DNA of 64,000 nucleotides, taken from Paragorgia papillata. Taxonomy: Eukaryota > Cnidaria > Anthozoa > Scleralcyonacea > Coralliidae. Every line of letters starts with the position of its first letter. Position 1 is the first letter of the stretch. The translations under genes and the position numbers were made by a program. Where the stretch lies: positions 938,501-1,002,500 of the forward strand of contig JAWNZC010000254.1 in the NCBI GenBank assembly GCA_035771165.1, read 5' to 3'. Shown here one piece after another: positions 54,155 to 64,000 of the stretch. The notes beneath the pieces were generated by a model that ran no database searches, was not told the origin of the DNA, and worked only from the letters and a program-made list of their open reading frames with translations.

Positions 54155-54780
54155 AGACTGTAACCTTCTGATGACCAGTGAGATGCTCTAACCATTGAGC
54201 TACTGAGATCTATATCGCATATGCAAACGCTACCACTTAGGAGCACACATATAACTATGAATTTGTAACCTTATAGCTCTTAGTCTCAGTAGCTCAATGG
54301 TTAGAACATCTCACTGGTCATCAGAAGGTTACAGGTTGTACACATTTGTAACCTTAGCTCTTCATCTGAGTCTCAGTAGCCCAATGGTTAGAACATCTCA
54401 CTGGTCATCCGAAGGTTACAGGTTGTACACATTTGTAACCTTAGCTCTTCATCTGAGTCTCAGTAGCTCAATGGTTAGAACATCTCACTGGTCATCAGAA
54501 GGTTACAGGTTGTACACATTTGTAACCTTAGCTCTTCATCTGAGTCTCAGTAGCTCAATGGTTAGAGCATCTCACTGGTCATCAGAAGGTTACAGGTTGT
54601 ACACATTTGTAACCTTAGCTCTCCATCTGAGTCTCAGTAGCTCAATGGTTAGAGCATCTCACTGGTCATCAGAAGGTTACAGGTTGTACACATTTGTAAC
54701 CTTAGCTCTTCATCTGAGCCTCAGTAGCTCAATGGTTAGAGCATCTCACTGGTCATCAGAAAGTTGCAGGTCTGGAGCTC
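54155..54780. repeat. Array of tRNA-like SINE heads (87-bp units) with an inverted leading copy
   Basis: Six plus-strand units of 87 bp contain AGTAGCTCAATGGTTAGAGC (D arm and Pol III A box), ATCTCACTGGTCATCAGAAG (anticodon arm, 7-nt loop CTGGTCA giving anticodon GGT) and GGTTACAGGTT, a decayed B box. The anticodon stem has one C-C mismatch and no acceptor stem is visible. A minus-strand copy at about 54160-54215 precedes them head to head. The 87-bp period (29 codons) leaves a 171-codon frame open by chance. These derive from a tRNA, perhaps tRNA-Thr, and are not functional tRNA genes. Confidence 0.75.
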
Positions 54781-54924
54781 ACAAACGTCCACCAAACGTC
54801 TGTTACCCCTGAACATTATATTCCAAAATACAAGTCAAGAGCGGTTTCCACCACAAAATTCGCAATTTATTTAAATATGGGATTACACTCTTTATGCATG
54901 AACATAGTACTATTCACTCGGCGC

Positions 54925-54930
54925 TTTATT
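54925..54930 (-). terminator. Poly(A) signal AATAAA of PWP1
   Basis: AATAAA on the minus strand begins 8 bases after the PWP1 stop codon (54939-54941). The stop-to-signal distance is very short, as in the minus-strand gene at 23418. Confidence 0.6.
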
Positions 54931-54938
54931 TTATAGAG

Positions 54939-57900
54939 TCATTTCTTTTTCTTCTTTTTCTTTTTAAGTTTCTTAGGAGTATTAGTTGATTGTCCTTCTT
55001 GCGTCTTTAAGCTAAGTGTGTCCATTGCTGAGGCAGCACTTGAGTCAATATCCATTTGATCCTCGCCCTCTGTGGCATTCGTTGCTTCAGTTTCCTCCTT
55101 TGAAAAGAGAATTGTATTTTTTGTTATTTGAAAGTTCTGACTTCTGAGGCACATAACATTTCGTTTGTTATTCGACATAAAGTTATTATTTTTTAAAGAG
55201 TATATTTCTATATGATTAAAATAAATGAATTTTTTTTTACCTTTGGTGATGCCATTTGCTTTGAGACATTCACTAAACATTGTCGAGTTTCAAAGTGCTT
55301 CCAAGCTAAAACATATAACAACAACGAAAACATACATATATCGATACTATAATTATATAACGATGACAACAATGACGACAGCTATAGCAGCCACACCAAT
55401 AACAACACCATATCCACCACCACTACCACCACTACTACAACACCATGCACCATCATCACTACTACCAACACCACCATCACCAACATCAGTACCAATACTA
55501 CCACCACCACCATCAGTACCACCACGACCACCAAGAATACCAATACCACCACCACCACCAATATCAGTACCACCACCACTGCAAACACCACCACCACCCA
55601 CCACAAGTAACCGAAGTTTTGTTAGGGTGCATAGTATACCTGGACCACTTTGCGATATATCAAACAACTGCAATCCTTGTTTTTCACCACCCATTGCAAA
55701 GACATAAGCACTATCAGGACAACACGACACATTGAGTATGGATCCCTACGAGAAGAAAAAGAGAATCAACAGAATGTTTCAGAGAAAGAAATTGAGACAT
55801 ACATACAGTACCTGCCTGTCGACGGTGGTTCACAATCTTACAACAAGCGTACGGATGGAAATACAATACGATCACGAATCAAGGTTAGTCACCTTTACAC
55901 TAAAGCTACATACAGTAGCAGTTAGTTGCCACTCACCATCTTCATATCTCGTGATACTATGAACGAAGGCTTGTTATTCTAGAAAACAAAACATAGGCTT
56001 TGGATTGTTATTCAGGATATTATTCAATGATAGAATAAAAAGGTTAATGACCAAAAATTCCATCATGATATATAAACACCTGGAGAAAGTGGTTGAAGTT
56101 AATGTTTTGCGCACCTCAATGTCCCAAACTTTTACAGTTTTATCTTGTGACACTGACATCAAACAACCAGGCAGTTGACTACTAAGAACAATCCCTAAAA
56201 ATAAGTTCATATAAAATAACATTACGTGTAATTGTTAATAAATGACTTATATTATCTATCTTATCCTTGTTTAGCTTCCATTATCTATCTTTATCCACCC
56301 TTATCTATCTTTATCCACAGTCATCCATCGCTATCTATCTTTATCCACCACTATCTATCTTTATCCATCGTTATCCATCGTCCACTTTTGTCTATTTTTA
56401 TCCTTCGTTATCCACCTTTGTCTATCGTTATCCATCTTTGTATATCTTTATCCTTCGTTATCCACCTTTGTCTATCGTTATCCATCTTTGTCTATCTTTA
56501 TCCACTGTTGTCTATCTTTATCCTTCGTTATCCATCTTTGTCTATCTTTATCCACTGTTGTCTATCTATATCCTTCGTTATCCACCTTTGTCTATCTTTA
56601 TCTATCGCTATCCATCTTTATCCTTCGTTATCCACCTTTATCCATCGTTATCCACCTTTATCCATCGTTATCCACGTTTGTCTATCGTTACCACGTTTAT
56701 CATCCACATTTGTCTATTTTTATCCATCGTTATCCACCTTTGTCTTTATCCCTCATTATTCACCTTTGTCTATCTTTATCCCTCGCTATCCATCGTAATC
56801 TTACCTGATACTGCCTCGTCATGAGCGTGAATTGTAAACACTGGATCATCCATTCTGACATCACAACAGAAAATACATCCTTTTTCCGTACTGGCCTAAC
56901 AACACACACACAATAGAGAATAGAGAGGCTTTAAAGATTATGGAAGAAAGAAAAAACTGACGAAAAAAGGTTTTTGGAAAGATATTAAGGTAAGTAAGAA
57001 CTCTTTCACTCACTAGAAACTGAAACGGTGAAAAGTGATTCCATATCGCACGTTCAACTTCACTACGTAATTTCCAAGATTTGCTACTGCTCTGTAAAGC
57101 AGGAAAATTTAATATGTTGAATATAAGAACTGTTTATAGCAGAAACTTCAGTAGAAGACATGTGCATTAAGAACTCTACTCTACCTCGGGACTTCGACAA
57201 TCGACAACTCGTACTGTTCTGAAAAAGTATTTTACAAGATATTTGTCAGCAGAGAATATTGGGGGGGGGGGTGTGAAGGAAAGTAGAGTAAAGGGAAATG
57301 AAGTGGAGGGAAGTGGAGTTGAGTGAAGGGAAAGAAAGGAAGGGAAAGAAAGGAAGTGGAATGAAAGGAAGTGGAATGAAAGGAAGTGGAATAAAAGGAA
57401 GTTGAATAAAAGGAAGTGAAAGGAAGTGGAGTGAACAGAAGGGAAGGAAAATGAATGGAAGGAAAATGAATGGAAGTGCAGTGAAGAAAGGTGAAGTGAA
57501 TGTTGCAGCCTTGGATGTGAAATTTTAATAGCTACATACCTATCAAAAGAACCAGTAAGTAATGACTGTGCTTCGTATGGATGCCATTGCACACTTTGAA
57601 CCTGGAAAAACGAGATTAAACTGGCTCACTATGTGCACCTTCTTTTGCTATAGTTGGTCAGTACTCGATAACATGTTTATCATATTAATAATCATCATTG
57701 TACTTTTATGAAGTCATACTAACTTTGTCTTTGTGATGTTCAAGGATTTGAGCTGCTTTGCCCTCCTCCATATCCCAGAGTATTACTGTTGAGTCAGCAG
57801 AACCACTGCACAGAAGATTTCTGAAGATTCATTGAAAAGGTAGATATTAAGAAGGGGGATATACTCTGGTTAACTCTTTCCTGTCCGAATTGGTCTTTAG

Positions 57901-60900
57901 TATTTTATTCTGGCTTATGCCAGACGATTTTATTCACCTCTGGAGAAGCCCTCGGACAGGAATGAGTTAAATACCCCCTGGGACTACCCCCAAGTTCCAG
58001 GAAACAAACTGACTCCCCCCTCGATAAACCAACCTGACATTTCTGTTCCAAGAAAGGTCTAAAACAGCATCTTTATGGCCAGAGGCATTTTGCGAATGCT
58101 GGAAAAAATAAACAATATAATTAAACTATTAGTTTAACTTTATTTATACTGGATAGCCCTATCAGTCTTACTGGTATCTAACATCAGAAAAGGCCATTTT
58201 AAAGTTTTTTTAAATATAACTGTTCACCTTTTTGCTTTTTCTTTTCTTCTTATTACCGAGTGTTAAAACTGGATCTACTGTGTCGACTACATCCAAATCC
58301 CAAATATTAATGTATGGTTCCATTGTACCAACTGCCAGTAGATTAGCTAGAGAGAATGAATTTGAAATTTACATTCAACTACATGTGATTGGAAGGTACA
58401 TTAATCAACCTAGATGAACTGCCTGCAGATTGCCTGCATACCTCATGCATATTACCTGCATACTGCCTGCAGATCAGCTTCAAATTACCTGTATACTGCC
58501 TGCAGATCAGCTTCAGATTACCTGCAGATCAGCTTCAGATTACCTGCAGACTGCCTGCAGATCAGCTTCAGATTACCTGCAGACTGCCTGCAGATCAGCT
58601 TCAGATTACCTGCAGACTGCCTGCAGATCAACTTCAGATTGCCTGCAGATCACTTCAGATTGCCTGCAGATCAGCTTCAGATTGCCTGCAGATCAGCTTC
58701 AGATTGCCTGCAGACTGCCTGCAGATCAGCTTCAGATTGCCTGCAGACTGCCTGCAGATCAGCTTCAGATTACCTGCAGACTGCCTGCAGATCAGCTTCA
58801 GATTACCTGCAGACTGCCTGCAGATCAGCTTCAGATTACCTGCAGATCAGCTCTAGATTGCCTGCAGACTGCCTGCAGATCAGCTTCAGATTGCCTGCAG
58901 ACTGCCTGCAGATCAGCTTCAGATTACCTGCAGACTGCCTGCAGATCAGCTTCAGATTACCTGCAGATTGCCTGCAGATCAGCTTCAGATTACCTGCGGA
59001 CTGCCTGCAGATCAGCTTCAGATTGCCTGCAGACTGCCTGCAGATCAGCTTCAGGTTACCTGCAGAGTGCCTGCAGATCAGCTTCAGATTACCTGCAGAC
59101 TACCTGCAGCTTTCCTTCAGATTGGCTGCAAATTGCCCACAGATTGATTGTGGTCTGCAAGTTACCGAAAATCTACCTGACTTTTGGTCATCTTCCGGAT
59201 CAAAGTTGAGCCATTCCAGTGCCAAAGGAAATGTGTCCAACAGAATATCATGATGGACATAAAGATCATTGTCTTCTTCGTTATATACTAAAAATAAAGC
59301 AAACACTAATTATAATATGCAGTTGAAACTACAGTGAACTAAGACTTTGCAATGCAACCATCTTCACATCGTGTTTTTTACCATAAATTTCTAAGTTGCT
59401 TAATTCTTCCTCAACCTTTCCAATTACTATTAGGTTGTCTGTTGGTTTGATAATTACATCTTCCTTATCATCATTATCCTGAAGAAGAAAATTTAACATT
59501 CCTAGTAAGTGAGATCTTTATTTATATATATCAAATTCATTAATAATTCATGACAAAAATTCAAAAGAAATGAATGTTTAATCAGCATCTTTAACTACGG
59601 ATAAAACATTGATTAATAAAACATCAAGGTTTTATCAAAGTTAATAGGCACTAGTGCCTCAAATTCAGCTTTTTCTGACTGTAAATGATCTTATTTAACC
59701 TTTCCTACGACTCTTAAACAAAGTGTTCATCATTTACACTTAGAATTTGATAAGTAAGTTAAAATATTCGCGTCCGATCTTTATGGGCATCTACAATGGC
59801 TCACCTTCGGCTTGTCATTGTAAATGCCCATAAAGATCAGCTGCTCATATTTTAACTATTACATTGTACATACAGACCCAACATACTACACTGTGTCTTG
59901 CTAGTAGTATGTGTCTGTTTTCAAACATACTGTACTGTACCAGTACTTACCGGGTCCTTCAGTGTGATATAAGGATCGTCTTCATTGTTGGCAAAGTAAG
60001 TTAGACCTGACATACCAGCACCAGTCATAACAACTCCTAAACACATATTACATAATATTGACCCTTTTAATTAATACATACAGAATAATGTGATAAGTAC
60101 TTTCAAATTTATTGGTGTGTTTGCAACAGCATACATACCCTGCGAGTCAGAGCCCCTTTCCAACCTACGCAGGCTTCGGTGGAAAGTGGGCTCTGCCAAC
60201 AAACTCGATCTTCGCCCCAAGTTGGGGTGAGTCAGTCAGGTTTAGAACTGGTCAAACAAGTTCTAGTTTACGAACATGCGTAAGCATGAAAATAGGAAGT
60301 GATGCATTAGAGCCTGGGCCCAAAATAGTATCTTGGCAACTGTTCACGCATGCTCAAAAAGAAATCGAGTTTGTTGGCAGAGCCCATTTCCCCCGAAGCC
60401 TGCGTAGGTCGGAAAGGGGCTCTGACTCGCAGGGTACAGCATACAGTACATAAAATCAATTTTCTATTTCTTTGATAAACTAAGACTAAAAATATGTCAT
60501 GACATCAATAAACCACAGCATGATACAAATACAGTAACTATGGATAAGGCACATGTATATTCATACAATACTTATTTATACAGTTTAAGATCTCCTTGCA
60601 ACCACGCTCGTACTGTAAGTGACCAATCCTTTCAACAATCATCTTTGAGATTTACGACTTGACCAATTTTTTTTGTTTTCTAAACTCTTAAGGCCTGGCC
60701 AAACGCTTTCAACATTTCATGCAACATCGTTCAACATTGTTGAACGCATGTTGAACGAAAATTTGAACATGTTAAAATTTCGTTCAACATCATTCAACAC
60801 CATTCAACAACGTTCAACATCATTCAACAGGGGTGGCCAAATGCTTTCAACATATTGAATCACGGTTGAATTCAACAATGTTGAACGATGTTGAATGAAA

Positions 60901-62273
60901 TATTGAAAGTGTTTGGCCAGGCCTTTATAAGCAACCAGCTCGATCCTAGCCTGCATAGCAGCCCAACTCCCTCCCCTCATGCCTGTCTATATGCTAGTTA
61001 TGGCCACTTTTACATATCCTCAAGATGATCACAAGAGTATGTACCTTCACCATCTTCATCATAATTATCTAAATCATATTCCTCCAGAACAGCAGCATCC
61101 TCGTTGTCTGAATCATCAGAATGAACATCTCGACTTTTTGATGCATCTTTCTCCAAGTTGTCATCATTTTCTGCTTTTTCTCTGATTAAATATTAGATTA
61201 AACATCAACCAACATAGTTTGTCTTGATAATTATTGATCAATAATAATCAATCCTAATCATACCTGATTTTATCTTGTGTTTCCTTGATTAACTCTTCGA
61301 GTTCTTCTTGAGATAACTCAACCTAACAATACAAAATTTAATATTATACAATAACACAACTTCCGTGTGAATTTTCATTGGTTCTTGACCGTGATCTATT
61401 AAAGGACACACACAGATAGCATCAAATCCACGTCAGATCAAGTCAGCAAATTTATTTTTCTTTATGCCCAAAAAACTCTTTGATAAAACCACTTGGATTT
61501 TTATTGTATAAAACAAATAGATTACATTTAATTTTCCATGCGTGTGTACTGTAAGTAATAGATACAGCATGAGCAGCCGAGCTGTATCTGATTTACAAGG
61601 CGAGCTGTAGTAAATCAGATACAGCTCGGATGCGAATGCATCTAAGTAATCAAGTTCACCAACTATTTTGGGGATACGGTCTGTTTTAGCCAAGAAAATC
61701 GAAGCTAAATTTTATGTAAACCAGGACAATGCTGTATCCGATTTACAACCACCGCTACGGTATTGATTTCTTTTGAATTTTCATCATGAATTATCAATGA
61801 GTATTTTAATAGATCACAGAAGATGGTCAGCATGTAAAGAACATTCACACCATTGATTGATTGATTACTGATTAATTGATCACTGATTGATTAACTGATC
61901 ACTGATTGATTAATTGATCACTGATTGATTAATTGATCTCTGATACTTGTATTGTATTGATACAATCAATACAGGGAACTATCAATACAATTGATGATTG
62001 ATTTGATTATTGATTGCCCCAATACAAACCACTATGAATATCTGAAATTGAATTTGCAATGATTGATTTCGTGTGATCAATTAAACAAGCTGGCCTTTAC
62101 ATAACCCCTTCCTAAAAACGAAGCACTAACAAGTAATAAATTATAAAATAATCTATAAAAATGTCAACATAATAAACAGGAAAATATGAAGCACAAACAA
62201 GTATCCATTTTCTCACTTTGTCCGGCACAGTTTTAGCCACGCCACGCTTAACCCATGTCGCACAAGTTATCAT
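54939..62273 (-). CDS. PWP1: PWP1 (periodic tryptophan protein 1) orthologue, complete, 18 coding exons
   Basis: Exons in transcription order: 62273-62217, 61322-61264, 61181-61045, 60036-59951, 59478-59382, 59287-59177, 58346-58228, 58098-58034, 57820-57724, 57601-57540, 57218-57185, 57091-57014, 56895-56805, 56194-56115, 55978-55937, 55745-55640, 55305-55241, 55097-54939. All are GT-AG and the frame closes to 514 residues (human about 501). MITCATWVKRGVAKTVPDK is the conserved N-terminus; an acidic segment with EEYDLDNYDED follows, then DLYVHHDILLDTFPLALEWL. WD-repeat blades follow with EPYINIWDLD, SADSTVILWDME, LLTGSFDR, VVDCRSPE and VSQDKTVKVWDIE. The C-terminus is a basic KKLKKKKKKKK tail, a likely nucleolar signal. 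The family is a nucleolar WD40 protein needed for rRNA transcription and ribosome biogenesis. Introns are rich in simple repeats and MITEs. It is head-to-head with the gene at 62809. Confidence 0.97.
55378..55610. repeat. CCACCA-rich low-complexity array (PWP1 intron 16)
   Basis: ACCACCACCA, ACACCACCATCA and AATACCACC words cover about 230 bp without a strict period. The long frames on both strands are due to composition. Confidence 0.93.
56250..56800. repeat. TATCCA/TATCTTTATC minisatellite (PWP1 intron 13)
   Basis: Units of about 12 bp, such as TATCTTTATCCA, CGTTATCCATCT and TTTGTCTATCGT, alternate over 550 bp and end at the exon 13 donor. All three plus frames stay open. Confidence 0.95.
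57240..57505. repeat. GGAAG/GAATG purine-rich array (PWP1 intron 10)
   Basis: GGAAGTGGAATGAAA-like 15-bp units and GGAAGGAAAATGAAT units follow a short G run at 57260. On the PWP1 sense strand this is pyrimidine-rich and leads towards the acceptor of exon 11. Confidence 0.9.
57868..57970. repeat. Single CCAGACGATTTT dispersed repeat unit (PWP1 intron 8)
   Basis: TTAACTCTTTCCTGTCCGAA through GCCAGACGATTTTATTCACC to CGGACAGGAATGAGTTAA matches the units at 12025-12260. The ends TTAACTC and GAGTTAA are inverted. Confidence 0.85.
58412..59115. repeat. 11/33-bp higher-order minisatellite (PWP1 intron 6)
   Basis: Three 11-bp monomers, GCCTGCAGATC, AGCTTCAGATT and RCCTGCAGACT, make a 33-bp higher-order unit that repeats about 20 times. 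Blocks of 22 bp also occur where one monomer is skipped. Since 33 is a multiple of 3 and no monomer has a stop, all three plus frames are open for 155-279 codons; this is not coding evidence. Confidence 0.95.
59525..59872. repeat. Dispersed ~345-bp repeat, second copy (PWP1 intron 4)
   Basis: This is the same sequence as 44605-44950, in the same plus-strand orientation, with about 5% differences by eye (for example CGCGTCCGATC for CCCGTCCGATC). The 17-bp motif is at 59537-59553. Confidence 0.9.
60136..60436. mobile_element. TIR element with an exact 9-bp TSD (301 bp, PWP1 intron 3)
   Basis: TACCCTGCGAGTCAGAGCCC and the complement of the right end are near-perfect TIRs that extend for about 75 bp. 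CAGCATACA flanks both ends exactly (60127-60135 and 60437-60445). A 9-bp duplication fits Mutator-like transposons. The exact duplication implies a recent insertion into the intron. No transposase. Confidence 0.87.
60690..61030. mobile_element. MITE family A with shared composite flank (PWP1 intron 3)
   Basis: The element at 60690-60925 has the AAGGCCTGGCCAAACGCTTT ends. The adjacent 60926-61020 (AGCAACCAGCTCGATCCTAG, GCCATAACTAGC on the complement) is the reverse complement of 51330-51438. The composite therefore inserted in opposite orientation in the two genes. Confidence 0.85.
61545..61810. repeat. Dispersed fold-back repeat, second copy (PWP1 intron 1)
   Basis: GTAATAGATACAGCATGAGC to TGAATTTTCATCATGAATTA repeats 14560-14905 with a deletion of about 25 bp after AGCTGTAGTAAATC. 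Both copies keep the hairpin of GAGCTGTATCTGATTTAC. Confidence 0.85.
61850..61960. repeat. TTGATTGATCACTGA short tandem repeat (PWP1 intron 1)
   Basis: Four units of about 20 bp (TGATTAATTGATCACTGATT) occur in a row, then pass into ATTGATACAATCAATACA palindromic words. Confidence 0.85.
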
Positions 62274-62808
62274 ACTCGACATCCTGCTTCAAATAATCCT
62301 CAGATCGCCTCTAAAGCTTCTTATATTCCCATATTTTTCTCCCTTATATAAAATATCCAAACACCCCACGTGGGAAAGATTATTGTTGTCCGTTCGAAAT
62401 GCGTTCGCTAGAAAACCCGATGAATATCCGTTATTTTTTTCGGTAATCAAAGCTTTAACTTCTGTTTACCTTTTCGTAAAAATTAGCTATTATTACCCTT
62501 TTAATACGAACAAACAATATACCTAAATATTTATTCTTAATTTTAGGATGCATTTGATGTAAAAATAACCAGGATTTTTGGTATTTTTGAGCGTATTTTC
62601 AAAAAATAATTCTTCGCCAAAATTTATACGGTTATTAAATGTTTGCGGTCAACTATTTATCAGCGGCAGTGGTGTTTAAATTGATGCTCGCGCAGGCGAA
62701 GTGATTTGGCAAAAACACAACAAGAAGATTATTTTGGTTTGTTGTTTAAAAAAACCTTGGATTCTTTCTATGTTTTAGCTCCGATCGTGGCGAATTCTGC
62801 AGTTCTAG
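62274..62808. promoter_or_regulatory. Putative bidirectional promoter between PWP1 and BTBD10/KCTD20
   Basis: The two start codons point away from each other across 535 bp. The interval has no simple repeat or MITE, in contrast to nearly every intron around it. No clear TATA box or ETS motif is seen, so shared control is inferred from geometry. A splice-acceptor-like TATGTTTTAG at 62770-62779 could mean that the BTBD10 5' UTR is itself split. Confidence 0.55.
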
Positions 62809-63922
62809 ATGGCTGGATTACAAGACGAGGAAAGCCAAGCTAGTTTATATATGGAAAACGACGAAGAGGCTGAAAAACTTCGCGTCGGAGTGCGAACGAA
62901 ATTTCAGCTTTGTGTTAATAATGGAGGCCAGGCTGAGGCGACAAATCCGAGCAGTAAAGGTGATGCTAAAGTCTCTAAACATTTTCGTCCTGTGAATAAT
63001 GAACATCCTCCGAAGAATTCGAGCGTGAAGCATTATTTAGCGCCAAACAGGACGTCGAAATGTTCGGGGAATAAGATTCTTGTCGATGGGAAGATGACGT
63101 TGGTTGTTGATGATACGAGATTTGTGGTGGATAGGAATATTTTTGATTCTCGTCCTAATACAATGTTAACCAGGTACGCTGTAGATAATAAAATAACCAT
63201 TATAATGTAGATCAATAAATGAATAAGTAAATTAATTAATAGATAGATAAATAGATAAATAAATAAATAAATAAGGAAGGAAGGAAGGAAGGAAGGAAGG
63301 AAGGAAGGAAGGAAGGAAGGAAGGAAGGATGGAAGGAAGGAAGGAAGGAAGGACGGAAGGAAGGAAGGAAGGAAGGAAGGAAGGAAGGAAGGAAGGAAGG
63401 AAGGAAGGAAGGAAGGAAGGAAGGAAGGAAGGAAGGAAGGAAGGAAGGAAGGAAGGAAGGAAGGAAGGAAGGAAGGAAGGAAGGAAGGAAGGAAGGAAGA
63501 AAGGAAGAAAGGAAGAAAGGAAGAAAGGAAGAAAGGAAGAAAGGAAGAAAGGAAGAAAGGAAGAAAGGAAGAAAAAGAAAGGACAGAAGGAAGGAAGAAA
63601 AAGAAAGGACAGAAGGAAGGAATGGAGGGAGGGAGGGAGAAAGGAAGGGTGGGAGGGAGGGAAGGAGAAAAGGGAGGAAGGAAGGAAGGAAGAGTGGAAG
63701 GAAGGAATGAACAAAGGAGTAAATGAAAGAAATAATAAATAAACAAAGGAATGAGTGAAGGAAGGAATGAATAGTTTGGAGGGTTCTTTATGCAGTTTAT
63801 TCAATATGGATTTGTTCTTTTTTAGGATGTTTTCTTCTTGTACAGATTATAGTAATAAAAATGATAAAGGAGAGTTTGTTGTTGCCCAAGGAGTTTCTTC
63901 TACTGTCTTCAAATGTATATTG
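62809..63922 (+). CDS. BTBD10: BTBD10/KCTD20-type BTB protein, first two coding exons (gene runs off the window)
   Basis: Exon 1 (62809-63173) starts at an ATG with an in-frame TAG directly before it and encodes a polar N-terminus of about 95 residues, then KMTLVVDDTRFVVDRNIFDS and RPNTMLTR. Exon 2 (63826-63922) continues in phase with MFSSCTDYSNKNDKGEFVVA then QGVSSTVFKCIL. The motif order TLVVDxTRFVVD, PNTMLxRMF, KGExxVAxGxxSTVF is the divergent BTB domain shared by vertebrate BTBD10 and KCTD20. These bind Akt and PP2A and keep Akt phosphorylated. The two vertebrate genes cannot be told apart here, so the symbol is provisional. The rest lies beyond 64000. Confidence 0.9.
63230..63690. repeat. 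(AAAT)n then (GGAA)n array (BTBD10 intron 1)
   Basis: Short AAAT units at 63230-63272 pass into about 55 GGAA units, then GAAAGGAA 8-mers (63490-63570) and GGGA-rich units to 63690. The sense strand is pure purine. GGAA arrays can act as ETS-factor microsatellites in some animals, but no such role is shown here. Confidence 0.97.
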
Positions 63923-63949
63923 GTATGATCTAGTTAGTTGACATTTGAG

Positions 63950-64000
63950 CATTGAGCTAGAGGCATGGGTCTGAGGGATCATGGTGGGGGCATGGGTCTG
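63950..64000. repeat. Start of a GGCATGGGTCTG tandem repeat at the window edge
   Basis: GAGGCATGGGTCTGAGGGAT and GGGGGCATGGGTCTG occur back to back at the very end. Only about two units are visible. Confidence 0.5.

Noticed and set aside
54160..54215. Functional tRNA gene
   Set aside because: The D and anticodon arms are present, but no acceptor stem or proper T arm can be formed.
54297..54812. 171-codon frame with a 29-residue repeat
   Set aside because: It is the 87-bp tRNA-like array read as protein; 87 is divisible by 3.

Overview
This window is eukaryotic, AT-rich animal genomic DNA. It holds intron-rich genes with GT-AG introns, metazoan-type proteins (DENND5/Rab6IP1, PWP1, BTBD10/KCTD20, a RERG/RASL-type small GTPase) and a very dense load of micro-/minisatellites and short non-autonomous transposons. 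An invertebrate is clear. A cnidarian, probably an anthozoan, is my inference from the style of the repeats (hammerhead-bearing tandem repeats, 5S-headed SINEs, GC-rich TIR elements) and from a possible ZAD-like exon; nothing in the sequence proves it.

Layout. 1-12.6 kb is gene-poor: tandem repeats (32, ~130, 41, 120 and 40 bp units), a 5S rRNA-derived SINE, a 330-bp hAT-like element with an exact 8-bp target-site duplication, a large TTCC array, and one possible first exon at 2017-2214. 12.6-13.4 kb (minus) carries the first two coding exons of a Ras-like GTPase (P-loop and FLTKRFIGEYE segment); I could not find its remaining exons. 14-23.4 kb is again repeats. 23.4-24.5 kb (minus) encodes an unrecognised 314-residue protein with two CxxC pairs. 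24.5-30 kb is repeat-rich and includes a LINE reverse-transcriptase tail.

30084-52445 (plus) is a complete 26-exon DENND5 gene encoding 1377 residues. I traced every exon and the reading frame closes through all 25 introns; from intron 3 on, many introns are filled by microsatellites or MITEs. 54939-62273 (minus) is a complete 18-exon PWP1 gene (514 residues), tail-to-tail with DENND5 and head-to-head with a BTBD10/KCTD20 gene that starts at 62809 (plus) and leaves the window. The 535-bp gap between the last two is a likely bidirectional promoter. These genes share no pathway that I can see: membrane traffic, ribosome biogenesis and Akt/PP2A signalling respectively.

The most notable signal outside the genes is a set of tandem 120-bp repeats at four loci, with two related subfamilies, that carry the core of a type-I hammerhead self-cleaving ribozyme with a palindromic stem III. 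They resemble the ribozymes of Penelope-like elements and metazoan retrozymes. Other notable signals are tandem arrays of tRNA-like heads, at least four TIR families shared between introns of neighbouring genes, a 17-bp motif shared by unrelated repeat families, and introns made almost wholly of simple repeat.
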